DNA from: Mytilinidion resinicola
Taxonomy: Eukaryota > Ascomycota > Dothideomycetes > Mytilinidiales > Mytilinidiaceae
NCBI RefSeq assembly: GCF_010093595.1
Contig: NW_022985451.1
Location: 261,710-325,709, forward strand
DNA length: 64,000 bases
Direction of reading: 5' to 3'
Part shown: positions 20,276-30,888 of the stretch, piece after piece
Layout: each line of letters begins with the position of its first letter
Position numbering within the stretch: the first letter of the stretch is position 1
Notes under the pieces: generated by a model
Told to the model about the DNA's origin: nothing
Seen by the model: the letters and a program-made list of their open reading frames with translations, nothing else
Databases searched by the model: none
Program-made: the position numbers and the translations under genes

Positions 20276-22984
20276 TCAAAGAGATCCCTCGCCTGACTCG
20301 AGCTTGTAAAGCCCATTCTTCCTCTTCTCCACCGCCCACCTCTCGCACCACCCCTTCATCTTCTCCCTGGTCTTCGCATTTCCTATATTGACCGTGGGGA
20401 TGATTTTGTCGATGCGCAACGCACAACAGAAAGCTGTTAGTTCCCTGAAGCTACTATGCTCGCTATATGGCACCCCAAAGCAACTCGCACGATTTGTGCT
20501 ACCGCGTTGAGGCACTAGCTCCTTCATCGAATACGTGCTTTTCCAATTTTTCGAGTGCAGGACTGTCTGCACAGACGGACTTTCCACGAAGCGACTGTTT
20601 GGGGGTCTGTAGTTCCAGCCCGATGGCCTGAAGCCGACAGCGCGGGAGAAGTGCTCGCGGTAGCCACCGAGATAGTCTTCCAGAGTTTCAGCGCGGATCT
20701 CGAAGAGAGGTGTCATGTGGACCTGGGCTTCATGTGGGCTCTTCGTTAGAAGAGCGTTGAGCTCAGGGTCTTCGAGGGCCTCGCAGATTCGAAGTTTTGC
20801 TGCTGGGGCATAGATCTTGCTTTTAAGAGCTTTAGCGATGCCTACGCATATTCGTTCTTTGCCGATGCTATAAGTTCCAACGATTACAAGCAGACGGCCT
20901 CTGGTCTTCGCCTTTTGGAATTTCATCGCTTTTGTGAGATCCAAGTCCTCGTCTTGGCTGTCCTCTGTCTTGATATCAGAATCCTTGCGTACAAACTTGG
21001 CCATGCCTTCGCCTGCTCGCTCCCGTTTCATCTTCTCCCATCCATCCGTGTCATCTGTGCGCTCTTTACTCATGCTAACACACATGTCTGCGCACGCTTT
21101 GATCACATCTTCTTGTGGCGGAAATGCGTACTTCGGGTTCAAATAAGTAGTATCCAAGTAACAAACGTCGAGTTTCTGTTGCCCCGTCTTCCCTCCTACG
21201 GCGTCCAAGACATCTGGTCGGAGAAGGGGATGTTCAACGTGGGCTCGACATGCTCTGAAATCCCCGCAATGCAGAACTCGTTGCATCTTCGGATTCGTCC
21301 CCTTCCCAACGACCTTCTCGAAAAGAAAGAGTGAGCTTCCAGGGCAATGATTCGCCGGTATCATTGTAACCTGGACGCCTTGAGTGCCCGGCACCTCGGT
21401 CTTCTTCTCAAATTCAAGATCGACTATCCATTTGGGGTCTACTCGTAGTTGCTGTCGCACAAGATTTGCCGTGACTCGACTGCAATATATGGGCCCATGA
21501 TTCCAGGATGCCGTGAGCCCAATGTAGTGATCACTATGGAAATGACTGAGGAAGTATGCCTGACAATCCTTGACGGCACCATATCGAAAAGCATCAACAC
21601 ATATGAACATCCCCGGTAAGATCTTGTAGAATGGACAGGTTCGTTGATAGGCTGGCTTGCCTCTGGCGGCGGAATCTGCAGCAGCAGCCGCTGCCCAAGC
21701 AGCATCCTCGGCGTGGCTAGACATGAGTTTCGAGAAAGCAGAATTCGGGGCACCGGTAGTACTAATTTTGAAAGGATTCTCTTGGCCAGGCTTCGGAGGG
21801 CGTTCTGGACGTTTGAAACGCTTGCTTTTGTCGACTCCCTCCGGATTTTCTAGGGCTTTTCTCGGAAGTATAGGCGTAGAAGTGCCATCAAGACAGCTAT
21901 TGACGTGGATGGACGCATCTTGGTCTGATAGCCCGGCTAAGCTTGTAGAACATAACGGACATGAAGGTCCATCGGAATCCTCCACGATCATGCCATCTTC
22001 TACCCCTTCAGATACTTGATCAAAAATGGAAGTGCCTTCATCCAAGCTCGCTTCGCCTTCGAAACCGTCTGCCATTTCTTCCAGCCTTCTTTGCTCATCT
22101 ATCCATCTCCGCTCATCGTATTCTTCGCCTTCTGGGAGGTCTTCGTCTTCAAAGTCTTGAAATTCTTCGAAATCTCCACCAGCAGTGTAGTCCGTGGACT
22201 CAGTTTTAAGTAAAACGGGCTTCGGAAATCGTTCAGAATCGTCCATCTTACTCTCTTCGGCGTCCAACTCACTATTAGATCGTGATCCCCCCGATGGTCC
22301 CTTCTCAATCGCTCGTCTCGACGCCATTCGTTTGATCATGTCTATATCCTCATCCTCCGAATCAGATTCTTGGATGAACGGTCCGACTCGTCTCGGCTTT
22401 TCATCACCGTCCCCAGAGACCTTCACCACTTTGTCATCCTCGACGATGTCTGGTGGCGGCGGAGTACAGCCCCAATCCTCACCGAATTTCCTCCTTTTGA
22501 TACTGCCACCATTCTCATTATATCTCTCTATCTTCTCGTCTTCCTCCGCCTTCATCTCCTCTTCTTCCCCATCTCCCCACCCTACGTCCACCTCATCCTC
22601 CTCGTCTTCATCCTCACTCCGCCTCCCGCCCCTCTCCTCAACGAACAATCGTGTATTGATCTCCTCCGCTTTCTTGAAGAACGCCATGATGTTCCCATTC
22701 GGCTTCACCTTTCCCTTTCCCCCGCTCGCGCCATTGAATCCAGCTTTCTTGGCCGCCCCTCCACTACGTGGTGTAAGAGTAGTCTGTCGCACTTTTGCAG
22801 GCGTAGAAACTGATTTCACAGCATTCGGCTTTTTTGTCGCGTTTTTGGCGGCCATTGGTGCTGTGGGGGGAGATGCTGGAGGTGGACGGTGGTGGTGTAG
22901 CGAAGGCGAAGGCGGACGACCGACCGACGGCGTCGCTTTGGAGGTTGAGGGGAGCGTGGAGTTTTGACGAGGATTGCGGAACAT
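20276..22984 (-). CDS. PSO2: DNA cross-link repair nuclease Pso2/Snm1
   Basis: Single exon, 902 aa. The C-terminal half is a metallo-beta-lactamase/beta-CASP nuclease: metal motif SHFHSDHYIG with first His at 481, then PANHCPGSSLFLFE, LHCGDFRA, LDTTYLNPKYAFP, and the beta-CASP blocks VGTYSIGKERICVGIAKAL and GVPYSEHSSFRELTAF. Residues about 342-366 form a UBZ4-type zinc finger (CPLC...HVNSC). The N-terminus has an MAFFKK element (about residue 100) resembling a degenerate PCNA-interaction box, and long acidic stretches. Family members trim DNA at interstrand cross-links in the nucleus with 5' exonuclease activity. Key metal ligands are intact, so an active enzyme is expected. Confidence 0.95.
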   Translation of the reverse strand: MFRNPRQNSTLPSTSKATPSVGRPPSPSLHHHRPPPASPPTAPMAAKNATKKPNAVKSVSTPAKVRQTTLTPRSGGAAKKAGFNGASGGKGKVKPNGNIMAFFKKAEEINTRLFVEERGGRRSEDEDEEDEVDVGWGDGEEEEMKAEEDEKIERYNENGGSIKRRKFGEDWGCTPPPPDIVEDDKVVKVSGDGDEKPRRVGPFIQESDSEDEDIDMIKRMASRRAIEKGPSGGSRSNSELDAEESKMDDSERFPKPVLLKTESTDYTAGGDFEEFQDFEDEDLPEGEEYDERRWIDEQRRLEEMADGFEGEASLDEGTSIFDQVSEGVEDGMIVEDSDGPSCPLCSTSLAGLSDQDASIHVNSCLDGTSTPILPRKALENPEGVDKSKRFKRPERPPKPGQENPFKISTTGAPNSAFSKLMSSHAEDAAWAAAAAADSAARGKPAYQRTCPFYKILPGMFICVDAFRYGAVKDCQAYFLSHFHSDHYIGLTASWNHGPIYCSRVTANLVRQQLRVDPKWIVDLEFEKKTEVPGTQGVQVTMIPANHCPGSSLFLFEKVVGKGTNPKMQRVLHCGDFRACRAHVEHPLLRPDVLDAVGGKTGQQKLDVCYLDTTYLNPKYAFPPQEDVIKACADMCVSMSKERTDDTDGWEKMKRERAGEGMAKFVRKDSDIKTEDSQDEDLDLTKAMKFQKAKTRGRLLVIVGTYSIGKERICVGIAKALKSKIYAPAAKLRICEALEDPELNALLTKSPHEAQVHMTPLFEIRAETLEDYLGGYREHFSRAVGFRPSGWNYRPPNSRFVESPSVQTVLHSKNWKSTYSMKELVPQRGSTNRASCFGVPYSEHSSFRELTAFCCALRIDKIIPTVNIGNAKTREKMKGWCERWAVEKRKNGLYKLESGEGSL

Positions 22985-23396
22985 GGGGGCTTCGTCCCAT
23001 GCTAATGCGAACTAGTGTAAGAGGAGCGTGCTCGTTCTTGAAGTGCGAGGCAAGTTGAGGATAGGTGAGGAGAAGGCGCTAGTAGACTTAGGGAAAGTCG
23101 CGTTTTCACGTGATCAATTAGTGAGAACACTAGGAGGTACCACACATTAAAGATCGGTAACGCAAGGTTACTGTGTCTTGAAAAAGGGCATGTATGCGTA
23201 GTGATATGACCCTTCTACGACTTGCGCTCTCGACCGCAAGGTTGGATGGATGCCAAGCAAACAGTCAAATATCTAAATAGTGGTCTATATTGATCATTCA
23301 ACCGAGGTGTTTCTGCACCTAGGCACGTAAAACACACGTCTATATACCCATTCCGTCTGCTTCAGTCTAATGCCATTCATTACGTCTCCCAATCCG
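22985..23396. other. Intergenic: Pso2 promoter and 3' flank of next gene
   Basis: 412 bases. A TTTCACGTGATCA element at about 23103-23115 contains the E-box CACGTG. No coding signal. Confidence 0.4.
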
Positions 23397-25556
23397 TCAT
23401 GGTGCAGCATTACTGGGTAGTCCCAAATATCCTGGTCTCCTTTCCTCGGCGCCAAAACCTTCCACGACCATCGGATCCGTCGGCCCCAGCACCCTAATGC
23501 TCTTCTTTAATTTCTCCTGTCTGCCTTCCTTGACCTTCTTTTTCCTCGACTCCTTTGCCTTCTCAAAGAAACTCATCTTTTTCTCCCGGCCTTCGTCGTC
23601 GTCCGGGTGCTCTTTTCGCCATTCCGAAGGCTCCATTGTAATATCCCAACTATTCCCTTGGGAATCGGGAGCCTGGGGAATGGGCTGTGAAGAAGGTGGA
23701 GGCTGTGAATGGTGTGAATACGATGACCCACCCGACTGTCGTGAGAGGGATGAAATGTGCGAGGAACGAACTTTGAGTTTCTCGAAAATTCCAGTGATAG
23801 AGCGTGAGCGAGGTCGCGGGGCAGAAAATGAAGAGGTATTGGGAGTAGGGGCCGGCGTGGGTGGCGGAGGGCTTGTGGAGAGAAAGGATGCGAGGGAGAT
23901 GTTTCGGGTATGGGATGCTTGACCTCGGCTTGGAGAAGAAGAGGCATGAGGGGAGTTAGAATTGGAATTATGGTGCTGAACGCCGGTACTGCTGTAAATT
24001 GAGCCACTTTCTGGGCGTTGAGTCTCCCGTTGAGCTGAAGGGGCAAGGTAAGATGGACTTTGAGGTCGCGACGGAAGGTGACTTGAAGTGGTTGCGGAGG
24101 GGAGATTCCGTGGTAAAGGGCTAGCAGTCTGAGATGATGAGGCCGCCGTTGGTTGAGCTAGAGTGAACTGCGGCATGTTTGCTACGCCATCTTTCTTCTG
24201 TCCGCCTTTGTTCCTCTTCGTTGGCCTTAGCTTAGGAACTCGAGGCAAGTTAAGCGGTCTGGTTCGTGGATAGAACGCGGAGAAGCGGTAGTCAGGATCG
24301 ACGTGCTTGCGTACTTTCTTCTTGTTCTTGCTCGTAACAGGGCTGGCAGCGACAGCCTTTTCGTGTTGTAGCTCTGGAGCATGGGATGGACTTCGCTTCT
24401 CTTCCTCGTGCTTTTGCGTCTTAGACCTCTTGAACGCATTACGGATTCCAGAACTACGACGTGATTTCTGCATTCCTTCTACCTGCTTTTCCTTGATCAT
24501 AGATTTCTTATCTGGGCTTTCTTGTCGAGAAGCAGAGCCACTACTGTTCTTCTGCCATGACAAGGGCCGTGGTAAAAGGGTATGGTCTCTTTCATGTTCT
24601 CCGTGCTCGTTAAAGGCGCTTGGATGCCCCGCCTTGGGAGCACCGATAGCCTTGCCTCTGTACTGGTTGGCTAAATGGTGGTGATAGGCGTCTTGGGAGC
24701 TCTCATTCTCCCAGCCTTCGTCCGTGTCACTTCGGCGTGGATCGTTGTGATCTCGCGAATCTAAGTACTTACGCCCACGCGGCGGCGGCTCTTCACCTGT
24801 GTACTCACCCAATACAGCGAGGCCCTTCGCAGGAGAGTAGGAGCGTGGTGGCGTTACCTTAGCAGAGTTTGAGAGGGGCGAGAACGACGAAGTTGGAGGC
24901 GCTCGAGGGGAAGTATTCGCGGCACTAATATTCCTCTGTATTTCTGCAGTGTGATTTGAACTAGGCACCTCTATAATATTCGGATGTATCGGGATCTGTG
25001 ACGCATTCGACGAAGTGCCCGGGTTTGGTGGCTCCGGTAGAGGAGATCTAGGAGGTGTTCTAGGGGCGCCCAAGACAGAGAAACGACTTCCTGGTACTGG
25101 GCTCAAACGGCTGTTATTGCTGCCTTTTCGTCCTTGAGGCGGAGGAAAATCCATGAAAGCATAGTCTGCCGTGTCTGGAGAGGCCTCTGGGAGGATCGGC
25201 GAGTAAGTTGGAGGAGGTGACGGCCTAGGGATGTCGCTTGATTCCGAGTTATGCGCGCTGACAGCAGGCTTTCTAGGATCTAGCCATTCAGCTGGCGCTT
25301 CCCATGTATTTGGTGACTGGCTAGCAGGAGTCGAGTGACTTGAATGGCGCTCTCGTGGGCTCGAAGGCGGTGAGGAGTTGTATTCTTGTGGCACAGGTGG
25401 CAAAGGCTTGCTGAGGGTTGGATGTGGCGGCACCGACTTTATGAGAGATTTGAAGGACTTGACAGGCTTTTCCATCCCTTCAAGCGAAAGGGATGAAGAG
25501 GATAAATTGCCTTGCCGGAACGGCGACCGTAACGGATGCTGCCTAATTTTGTGCAT
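23397..25556 (-). CDS. Hypothetical Pro/Ser-rich disordered protein
   Basis: Single exon, 719 aa, not recognised. It is dominated by Pro, Ser, Arg and Lys and by SPxR/SPPP-like motifs, with no hydrophobic helix. A short basic N-terminal element (MEKPVKSFKSLIKSVP) precedes many proline-directed phospho-site-like motifs. The only region with conserved-looking, folded or helical character is the last about 75 residues: EWRKEHPDDDEGREKKMSFF, then a basic helix ESRKKKVKEGRQEKLKKSIR, then VLGPTDPMVVEGF. Such C-termini occur in uncharacterised Pezizomycotina proteins, in my recollection. The frame is long and uninterrupted, so it is probably real. A scaffold or polarity-related role would be a guess. 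Confidence 0.75.
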   Translation of the reverse strand: MHKIRQHPLRSPFRQGNLSSSSLSLEGMEKPVKSFKSLIKSVPPHPTLSKPLPPVPQEYNSSPPSSPRERHSSHSTPASQSPNTWEAPAEWLDPRKPAVSAHNSESSDIPRPSPPPTYSPILPEASPDTADYAFMDFPPPQGRKGSNNSRLSPVPGSRFSVLGAPRTPPRSPLPEPPNPGTSSNASQIPIHPNIIEVPSSNHTAEIQRNISAANTSPRAPPTSSFSPLSNSAKVTPPRSYSPAKGLAVLGEYTGEEPPPRGRKYLDSRDHNDPRRSDTDEGWENESSQDAYHHHLANQYRGKAIGAPKAGHPSAFNEHGEHERDHTLLPRPLSWQKNSSGSASRQESPDKKSMIKEKQVEGMQKSRRSSGIRNAFKRSKTQKHEEEKRSPSHAPELQHEKAVAASPVTSKNKKKVRKHVDPDYRFSAFYPRTRPLNLPRVPKLRPTKRNKGGQKKDGVANMPQFTLAQPTAASSSQTASPLPRNLPSATTSSHLPSRPQSPSYLAPSAQRETQRPESGSIYSSTGVQHHNSNSNSPHASSSPSRGQASHTRNISLASFLSTSPPPPTPAPTPNTSSFSAPRPRSRSITGIFEKLKVRSSHISSLSRQSGGSSYSHHSQPPPSSQPIPQAPDSQGNSWDITMEPSEWRKEHPDDDEGREKKMSFFEKAKESRKKKVKEGRQEKLKKSIRVLGPTDPMVVEGFGAEERRPGYLGLPSNAAP

Positions 25557-26803
25557 TGCTCTCTATCCTAGAAATCAAATGGATTGAATCTAGTACCTAT
25601 AACGCCATGAAGTCCTTCCAGAAGATTTCCTAAACAAAGAAAGTTGAGTTGCACGTGCATGCTGTGTTCGTCACTTACAAGAGGTGTGTCGCAACAAGGA
25701 CAAAGGTCGAGAACAGACATTACTACCCCTTCCGGAAAGATTAGTATCCGAAGAGATTGCTACTAATAGGTAAACCAGCATGTCGTAGCGGTTGATAGCG
25801 ATCAACAAGTTAATAGTCTTGCATATGTACTTGTTTAGTTTCGCAGCGTGCTCGACTCAAGAAGATAGTTACCTAGAATCAAAGCAGCTTATTTGGCCGG
25901 AGTGATAGACATAGTCAAAGAAATCATAAAATTTTCAGTCCGAAAACATTGGAATTAGTCTAATTCCGGCGCAGGAATGCAAATGCAACGAGGCCAGACG
26001 CAACATACGAGATAATCAGCGCACTATGCCGGGGATGGCTGAAATTGATAATGCTCGTGAGGGAATTATGAACAAGAGGGAAGGAGCCAGTGCAATGCTT
26101 GAGATGAAGATAAATGTTAAGGGAATGTGATATCGGATAGGGTCACGTGATCTTACTACGCACTTCGACGGAAGGTCGAGCCAATGACGCTCTCTCCCGT
26201 GATTGTTCTAATCAGATGATGACCGCTGGCGTGCAGATCATACAGCATCCTTCGGACTGGCGGACGAACCAGAAAACGCATGCAGGAGAGTGGGCAATGT
26301 GGACAGTCTCCAAGCCGTCTCAGACGGCCGTTACGGAGAGTTGAACATAACGTTAAGCGTGATGTCGGGGATGTCGGTGATGTCGGGAATCAGCAGAGAC
26401 CATGTATATCTCTGGGCCCGCCGCCGGAAGGGGCTTGGTGGATTTAGTAGTACGGCCGCACCTGTCCACCGACGGCTTATATTTATGCCGTGTTGGCTGA
26501 CTTTGCTGATCAACTCCAACACCACGCCTCAAAGTCCGTCGGAGCCAAGGCGTCTACGCCGCACCCTTCGGAGTCACTTTAGCTTTTTGCATCAGGCTGG
26601 CTTGAGCAAGCGCAGGATCAGCTATGAATTCACCCGACTCCATGAACAGGACGTTGTCCGATTACTTCTCACGCTATGGTGCTTGCTTGCTGTCTAAATG
26701 GTCTAAAGTATATATGTAGTTCTGTATCCCTTTAAGTCATAGATCACTTCCAATACCATCATCGTTTCATACATAATTGGCTCGCAAGGCTCTGACTTCC
26801 ACC
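25557..26803. other. Divergent intergenic region, MFS promoter
   Basis: 1.25 kb. Contains CACGTG within GGTCACGTGATC (about 26141-26152), and three head-to-tail copies of GATGTCGG at 26361-26387, listed separately. Several CGG triplets lie between 26260 and 26580, compatible with zinc-cluster regulator sites. Small frames here have no domain. Confidence 0.4.
26361..26387 (+). promoter_or_regulatory. Triple GATGTCGGg/t repeat upstream of MFS gene
   Basis: Three consecutive 9-mers GATGTCGGG, GATGTCGGT, GATGTCGGG lie about 420 bases upstream of the exporter start. Perfectly phased CGG-containing copies suggest a binding array for a zinc-cluster (Zn2Cys6) factor. This is inference; a simple-repeat origin is equally possible. 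Confidence 0.3.
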
Positions 26804-28635
26804 ATGTCTGCCTCCACTTCAGTGATAGATGCTAAGCTCGAGACCGAGTCCACCAGCACTCCTCCCGACGTTGCTCATGACGCTATCCAGAGTAACGACG
26901 CAGCTTCAGAAAAATCGACTACCCCCTCTGCGCTAGCAGAATTCAACCCAGGATGGCGATTCGTCGTGGCCATTGCATCTCTTTCCACAATTACTTTGAT
27001 GGCAGCGTTAGATGCTACCTCAATATCCGTGGCTCTTCCTGTAAGCCATTAACCACTCTACCTCTATTGCCAATCTAATGAGGCGTCTTTTGCAGAAAAT
27101 GGCGAGCGTACTAAAAGGGACCGCGATTGAGGCTTTCTGGGCCGGCACATCCTTCCTTCTAACGTCTACTGTTTTCCAACCGGTCATGGGTTCCTTCAGC
27201 CACATATTCGGACGCAAGCCTTTGATTCTGATCAGTCTGGTCTTCTTCGTTGTCGGAGCTATCATCGCGGCTGTCGCAAACAATTTCACAGTGATTCTGG
27301 TCGGCAGAAGCATTCAAGGTACGGGAGGCGGTGGTATCATATGCCTGTCTGAGATCGTGATTACCGACCTAGTACCTCTGCGTGAACGAGGCAAGTGGTT
27401 CAGTTTCCTCAGCGCCATGTGGGCTGTCGGTACTGTTGCTGGTCCTCTATTAGGTAAGTCACTCTTGTGCAACGATGGATAACAGCAAAGCATCGCCCTA
27501 ACGGTTACTTCCAGGTGGCGGTTTCTCTCAGAATGTGACTTGGAGGTGGATCTTCTGGATCAATCTTCCTTTTGCTGGCGTTGGCACCGCCCTCGTCATC
27601 CTCTTCTTACACCTCAACCACCACACCAACTCCTTCATGTCCAAGCTCCGCCGAATAGACTGGGTTGGCATGGTTCTCTTCATCGCTTCAACTACGGGAT
27701 TTTTGATCCCAATTACATGGGGTGGCGTCCAATATCCTTGGGACAGCTGGAGGACCCTCGTGCCCCTGATTCTCTGCGCTATTGGTTTTGTCGCCTTCAT
27801 TTTACATCAAGAGTACATCGCATCCGAGCCCCTCATTCGGACCAGCATCTTCAAGAACCGCTCCGCCGCGGTAACATTCTTCCAGGACTTCGTCCACGGC
27901 ATCATCCTCTGGAGTTTATTATATTATATGCCCCTATACTACGAAGCCGTCAAGGGCTTCTCTCCCATTCTCTCTGGCATCGCCATGTTCCCCCAAACCT
28001 TCACCGTTGCACCCGCCGCAATGGCCGTCGGCGCCGGTATCGCCATCTCAGGCCGCTACCGCTGGGCCATCTGGTCCGGCTGGGTTCTGACCACCTTCGG
28101 CACGGGTCTGCTCATCTACATCAAAGTCGAAACCAGCACCGTCGCCTGGATCTTCCTCAACCTCGTTTCTGGTCTGGGGACAGGCATTCTATTCCCCAGC
28201 ATGGCCATTACTGTGCAAGCATGCTCCTCCAACGAAGACCAGGCCTACGCCGTCAGCATGTTCTCCTTCCTACGCGCCTTTGGCCAGACGGTCGGCGTTG
28301 CTATCGGCGGCACCATCTTCCAGAACCAGATGAAGAAAAATCTGCTCGGCTACCCTCTTTTGGCTGATAACGCCGCGGAGTATTCCAAGGATGCAAGTGG
28401 CTTGGTGCAGATCATCAAGTCTATGCCGAATGGCGAAACGAAACACCAACTACTCGTCAGCTATGTCGACTCCCTGAGATACATCTGGATCGTCATGTGC
28501 GCCTTCGCAGCCCTGGCGCTGATCTCAAGCTTCTTCTTGCAGGCCTTCCCGCTAGATCGCGCGTTGGAGACTGAGCAGGGGTTTCAGGATAAGAGCAAGA
28601 CGAAGGATGAAGAGAAGAACGAGACATCCCCATAG
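26804..28635 (+). CDS. MFS multidrug/toxin exporter, 14-TM DHA2 type
   Basis: Three exons, 26804-27040, 27096-27453, 27515-28635, encode 571 aa. The start is the ATG in ACC-ATG context; an in-frame TTG upstream is not used in eukaryotes. After a hydrophilic N-terminus comes TM1 with LMAALDATSISVALP, the typical DHA2 start (motif D1). Motif A follows as GSFSHIFGRKPLI, motif B as GRSIQGTGGGGI and motif C-like WAVGTVAGPLLG; about 14 hydrophobic segments run to an Asp/Lys-rich C-terminus. The family exports drugs, toxins or secondary metabolites by proton antiport at the plasma or vacuolar membrane. No biosynthetic core enzyme lies nearby, so it is not obviously part of a metabolite cluster. Upstream CGG repeats may mediate inducible control. 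Confidence 0.92.
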
Positions 28636-29763
28636 AACTTTTCTCGGTTGTAATGTTTCTAGTAGCGCATACATCGCATACTGGCTAGGATAGACTTCTT
28701 GCATAGAACCGGAGTTTTGGGACTCTCATTAGACGAGTTACGAATGGTCAGAAGTATATGCCATATTCTTCTGGGGGGTCTACAGCATCTCCACGGAGAT
28801 AGATACCTGTAATATAATATCAACACTCTTGCTTGACACCGTCTTAAGTCCTTCAACATGATTTTCAAAGTCAGGATGTGATGTGATGAATGCTACGTCG
28901 CAATTCAGACTCGAAAACATTACATCCTATTCGAAATTGCTCGGGAGGGTCTCCCATTGCCATCTGCACCCCCAATTCTTTCACCACTGAGCCCTAATTC
29001 GCATCCATAGCATTGCTCCGACACAGGTCTACATCATGTCGTCAAGGTCTTTACATCCTATCCGAAAATTCATGAAGTGCCCGGGAGGGTCTTCTATCCC
29101 TATCTGCATCCCCAATACCTCCATCGCCGAGCCCCGATATACATCCATAGTATTGCTCAAACGCGGGTCTAAATGACGACCTCATGAACTTTACATCCTG
29201 TCCGAAATTTCTTAATATGCTCTGGAGGGTCTTCCCATCGCTATCAGCGCGCCCAATTCCTCCATTAATAAGTCCTAATTTCGAACTCGTGACATTTTAC
29301 ACTTTTATCCCAAGGTACTCAGATACCTGTCTAAATCATGACCTCACGAATTTTACATCCTGTCCTCATTTTCACGAATGCATTGAAGCACCTCAGACAG
29401 CTGCACACAAATGACAGTAGACAGTTGTATTCGCGGGTATCTCTAGTACCATGATCATTAGACCCCAATTCAAACACCTAAACGCCATGTGAAACAACCC
29501 AAGTCCTGAAACCGTGCAAAAACCCATACCCTTTTTCCAATGCCTGATTTGAAGCCTCCTACTCAAACACCACGCTAACGACACAGAAATTACATGAAAA
29601 CAGGAACACAGGACCAAGACACCCGAAATCAGAGAGTCAACCAGGTTCCTTGGAGGCGAAACCAACTCAACCCAACGCCCCCCGAAGGAGACGAAGGGGA
29701 GTCAAGGTCTCAAGCCTCCAAGGAACCCAGAACTCTGCCCGATTTCGCATTGCCGCTGGTACC
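28636..29763. other. Convergent intergenic region with tandem repeat
   Basis: 1.13 kb between the convergent MFS and borealin genes. The middle holds the four-unit repeat listed separately; the rest shows no gene. Confidence 0.45.
28920..29380 (+). repeat. Four-unit degenerate tandem repeat, about 131-162 bp
   Basis: Units begin with TTACATCCTRTYCGAAA-like sequence at 28920, 29051, 29191 and 29353. Within a unit are shared blocks CGGGAGGGTCT, CCCAAT-CCTCCAT, GAGCCCYRATT, CATCCATAG-ATTGCTC and GGTCTAAATGACGACCTCA. Spacing is 131, 140 and 162 bp; the fourth unit is partial. Units differ at many sites. Not coding on either strand. Confidence 0.7.
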
Positions 29764-30520
29764 CTACTTCCTCATGCGAAGCACCCTTCCCCTGCCTGGA
29801 GCCGGGGCAGCCGCCGGCACCGGAGGCTCTGCTTTGGCCCTCTTCCTCGCGACCTTGATCTCCTGCACCACATTCTCCTTGTTCATCTCGGCGCTTGTTC
29901 GCTTCGCTGGTCGACCGGCTGTGGGGCGCTTCGTAGGGGCAACCGGGGCGGCAGCGGGTGCCGGTTTGGGGGCTGCTTTGGCGACTCGGGTTGCTGGGCG
30001 TCCGATGACGCGTGTTTTCGGGGCTGGTGCCGGCGCCTTCTGGGCTGGCACTGTGATCTGGGGGGCTGGTGCCTTCGGGCCTGGGGCCCTGGTGGTCTTC
30101 TTGAGGGGCTCCTGGATCGGAGCAGGCGCAGGGAGAGGTTTCTGCTGCTGCGACGCGTGGATCTGGTCCAGGAGATCGACAATGTTCATCTGTCGCAAGG
30201 CGCGGGGAATGCGATTGACGCGCATCTCGAGACGCGATCGGAGGCCTTGGGCGTGGATGGCATATTGAGCGCGAAGTTTGCGTGCTCGCTCCGTGACTAG
30301 ACACGTGTCAGTGTCTTGCACGCGATAGCAATGGGAGGAACAACTTACTCTCCAGCCGCAGGTTGTCGATCAAAGCTTGCTTTTGTGCTTCTGAGATGTT
30401 CGTCTTCCTCTGCTTGATGAGGCTTCTCTCAGGCGTCTTCATCGGGGTCGGGGACCGCATCTTGACGGTTTTGGAAGGGACGCGGGCCTTTGGCTGCTTC
30501 TTCGTGCGGACTGGGGCCAT
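29764..30520 (-). CDS. Borealin/Nbl1-like chromosomal passenger complex subunit
   Basis: Two exons, 30349-30520 and 29764-30296 (intron 52 nt, GTAAGT donor), encode 234 aa. The N-terminal region after a basic leader (MAPVRTKKQPKARVPSKTVK) contains the borealin/Nbl1 helix: EAQKQALIDNLRLEITERAR followed by KLRAQYAIHAQGLRSRLEMR and VNRIPRALR, about residues 44-96. This helix forms the three-helix bundle with INCENP/Sli15 and survivin/Bir1 in the complex that directs Aurora B. The remainder is a Pro/Ala/Lys-rich disordered tail ending in a basic patch. The splice joins A|TC to give Ile-Thr-Glu-Arg; unspliced reading would break the helix. Only 368 bp separate it from divergent RPN10. Confidence 0.87.
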
Positions 30521-30888
30521 CGCGCTTTCTTGATCGAGAAGATGGAGAGAGTAAGGGGTGGTGAATCGGTGAAAGGTGAATGCTTGATGAGTTTGAATGG
30601 TTTGGAGTGGTTTTTCGGTGCAGAGTGCAGCGGCAAGCGGGGTGTGAAGCGTGGATGAAGTTGTTTGGAGGGAAGCTCGTCGTAAACACTGAATAACCCG
30701 CCATGGCTTGGCAGCGCAACATCGTTCCGCCGCAGCTCCGAAGGGAGCTCCGACCTCACTGGCTGCGCGCCGCGACGTCGACTTCAGCCTACGCTTTGCC
30801 TCTGCATCTGTGACCTCGTTCTCGACCATAGCATTTCACCTCTCCCTCATATCCTTCAAGCTACTGACAATCTCCTCAAACCGCAGGC
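30521..30888. promoter_or_regulatory. Bidirectional promoter, borealin / RPN10
   Basis: 368 bp between head-to-head start codons; both 5' untranslated regions must lie here. No TATA box was clear. The arrangement suggests shared control, which would be plausible for a mitotic and a proteasome gene but is not shown. Confidence 0.5.

Noticed and set aside
22194..22967. 257-codon frame opposite Pso2
   Set aside because: Antisense shadow of the acidic/Ser-rich N-terminus of Pso2.
26804..28635. Secondary-metabolite cluster around the MFS exporter or the LaeA-like methyltransferase
   Set aside because: No PKS, NRPS, terpene or DMAT core enzyme in the window; the two genes are 34 kb apart.
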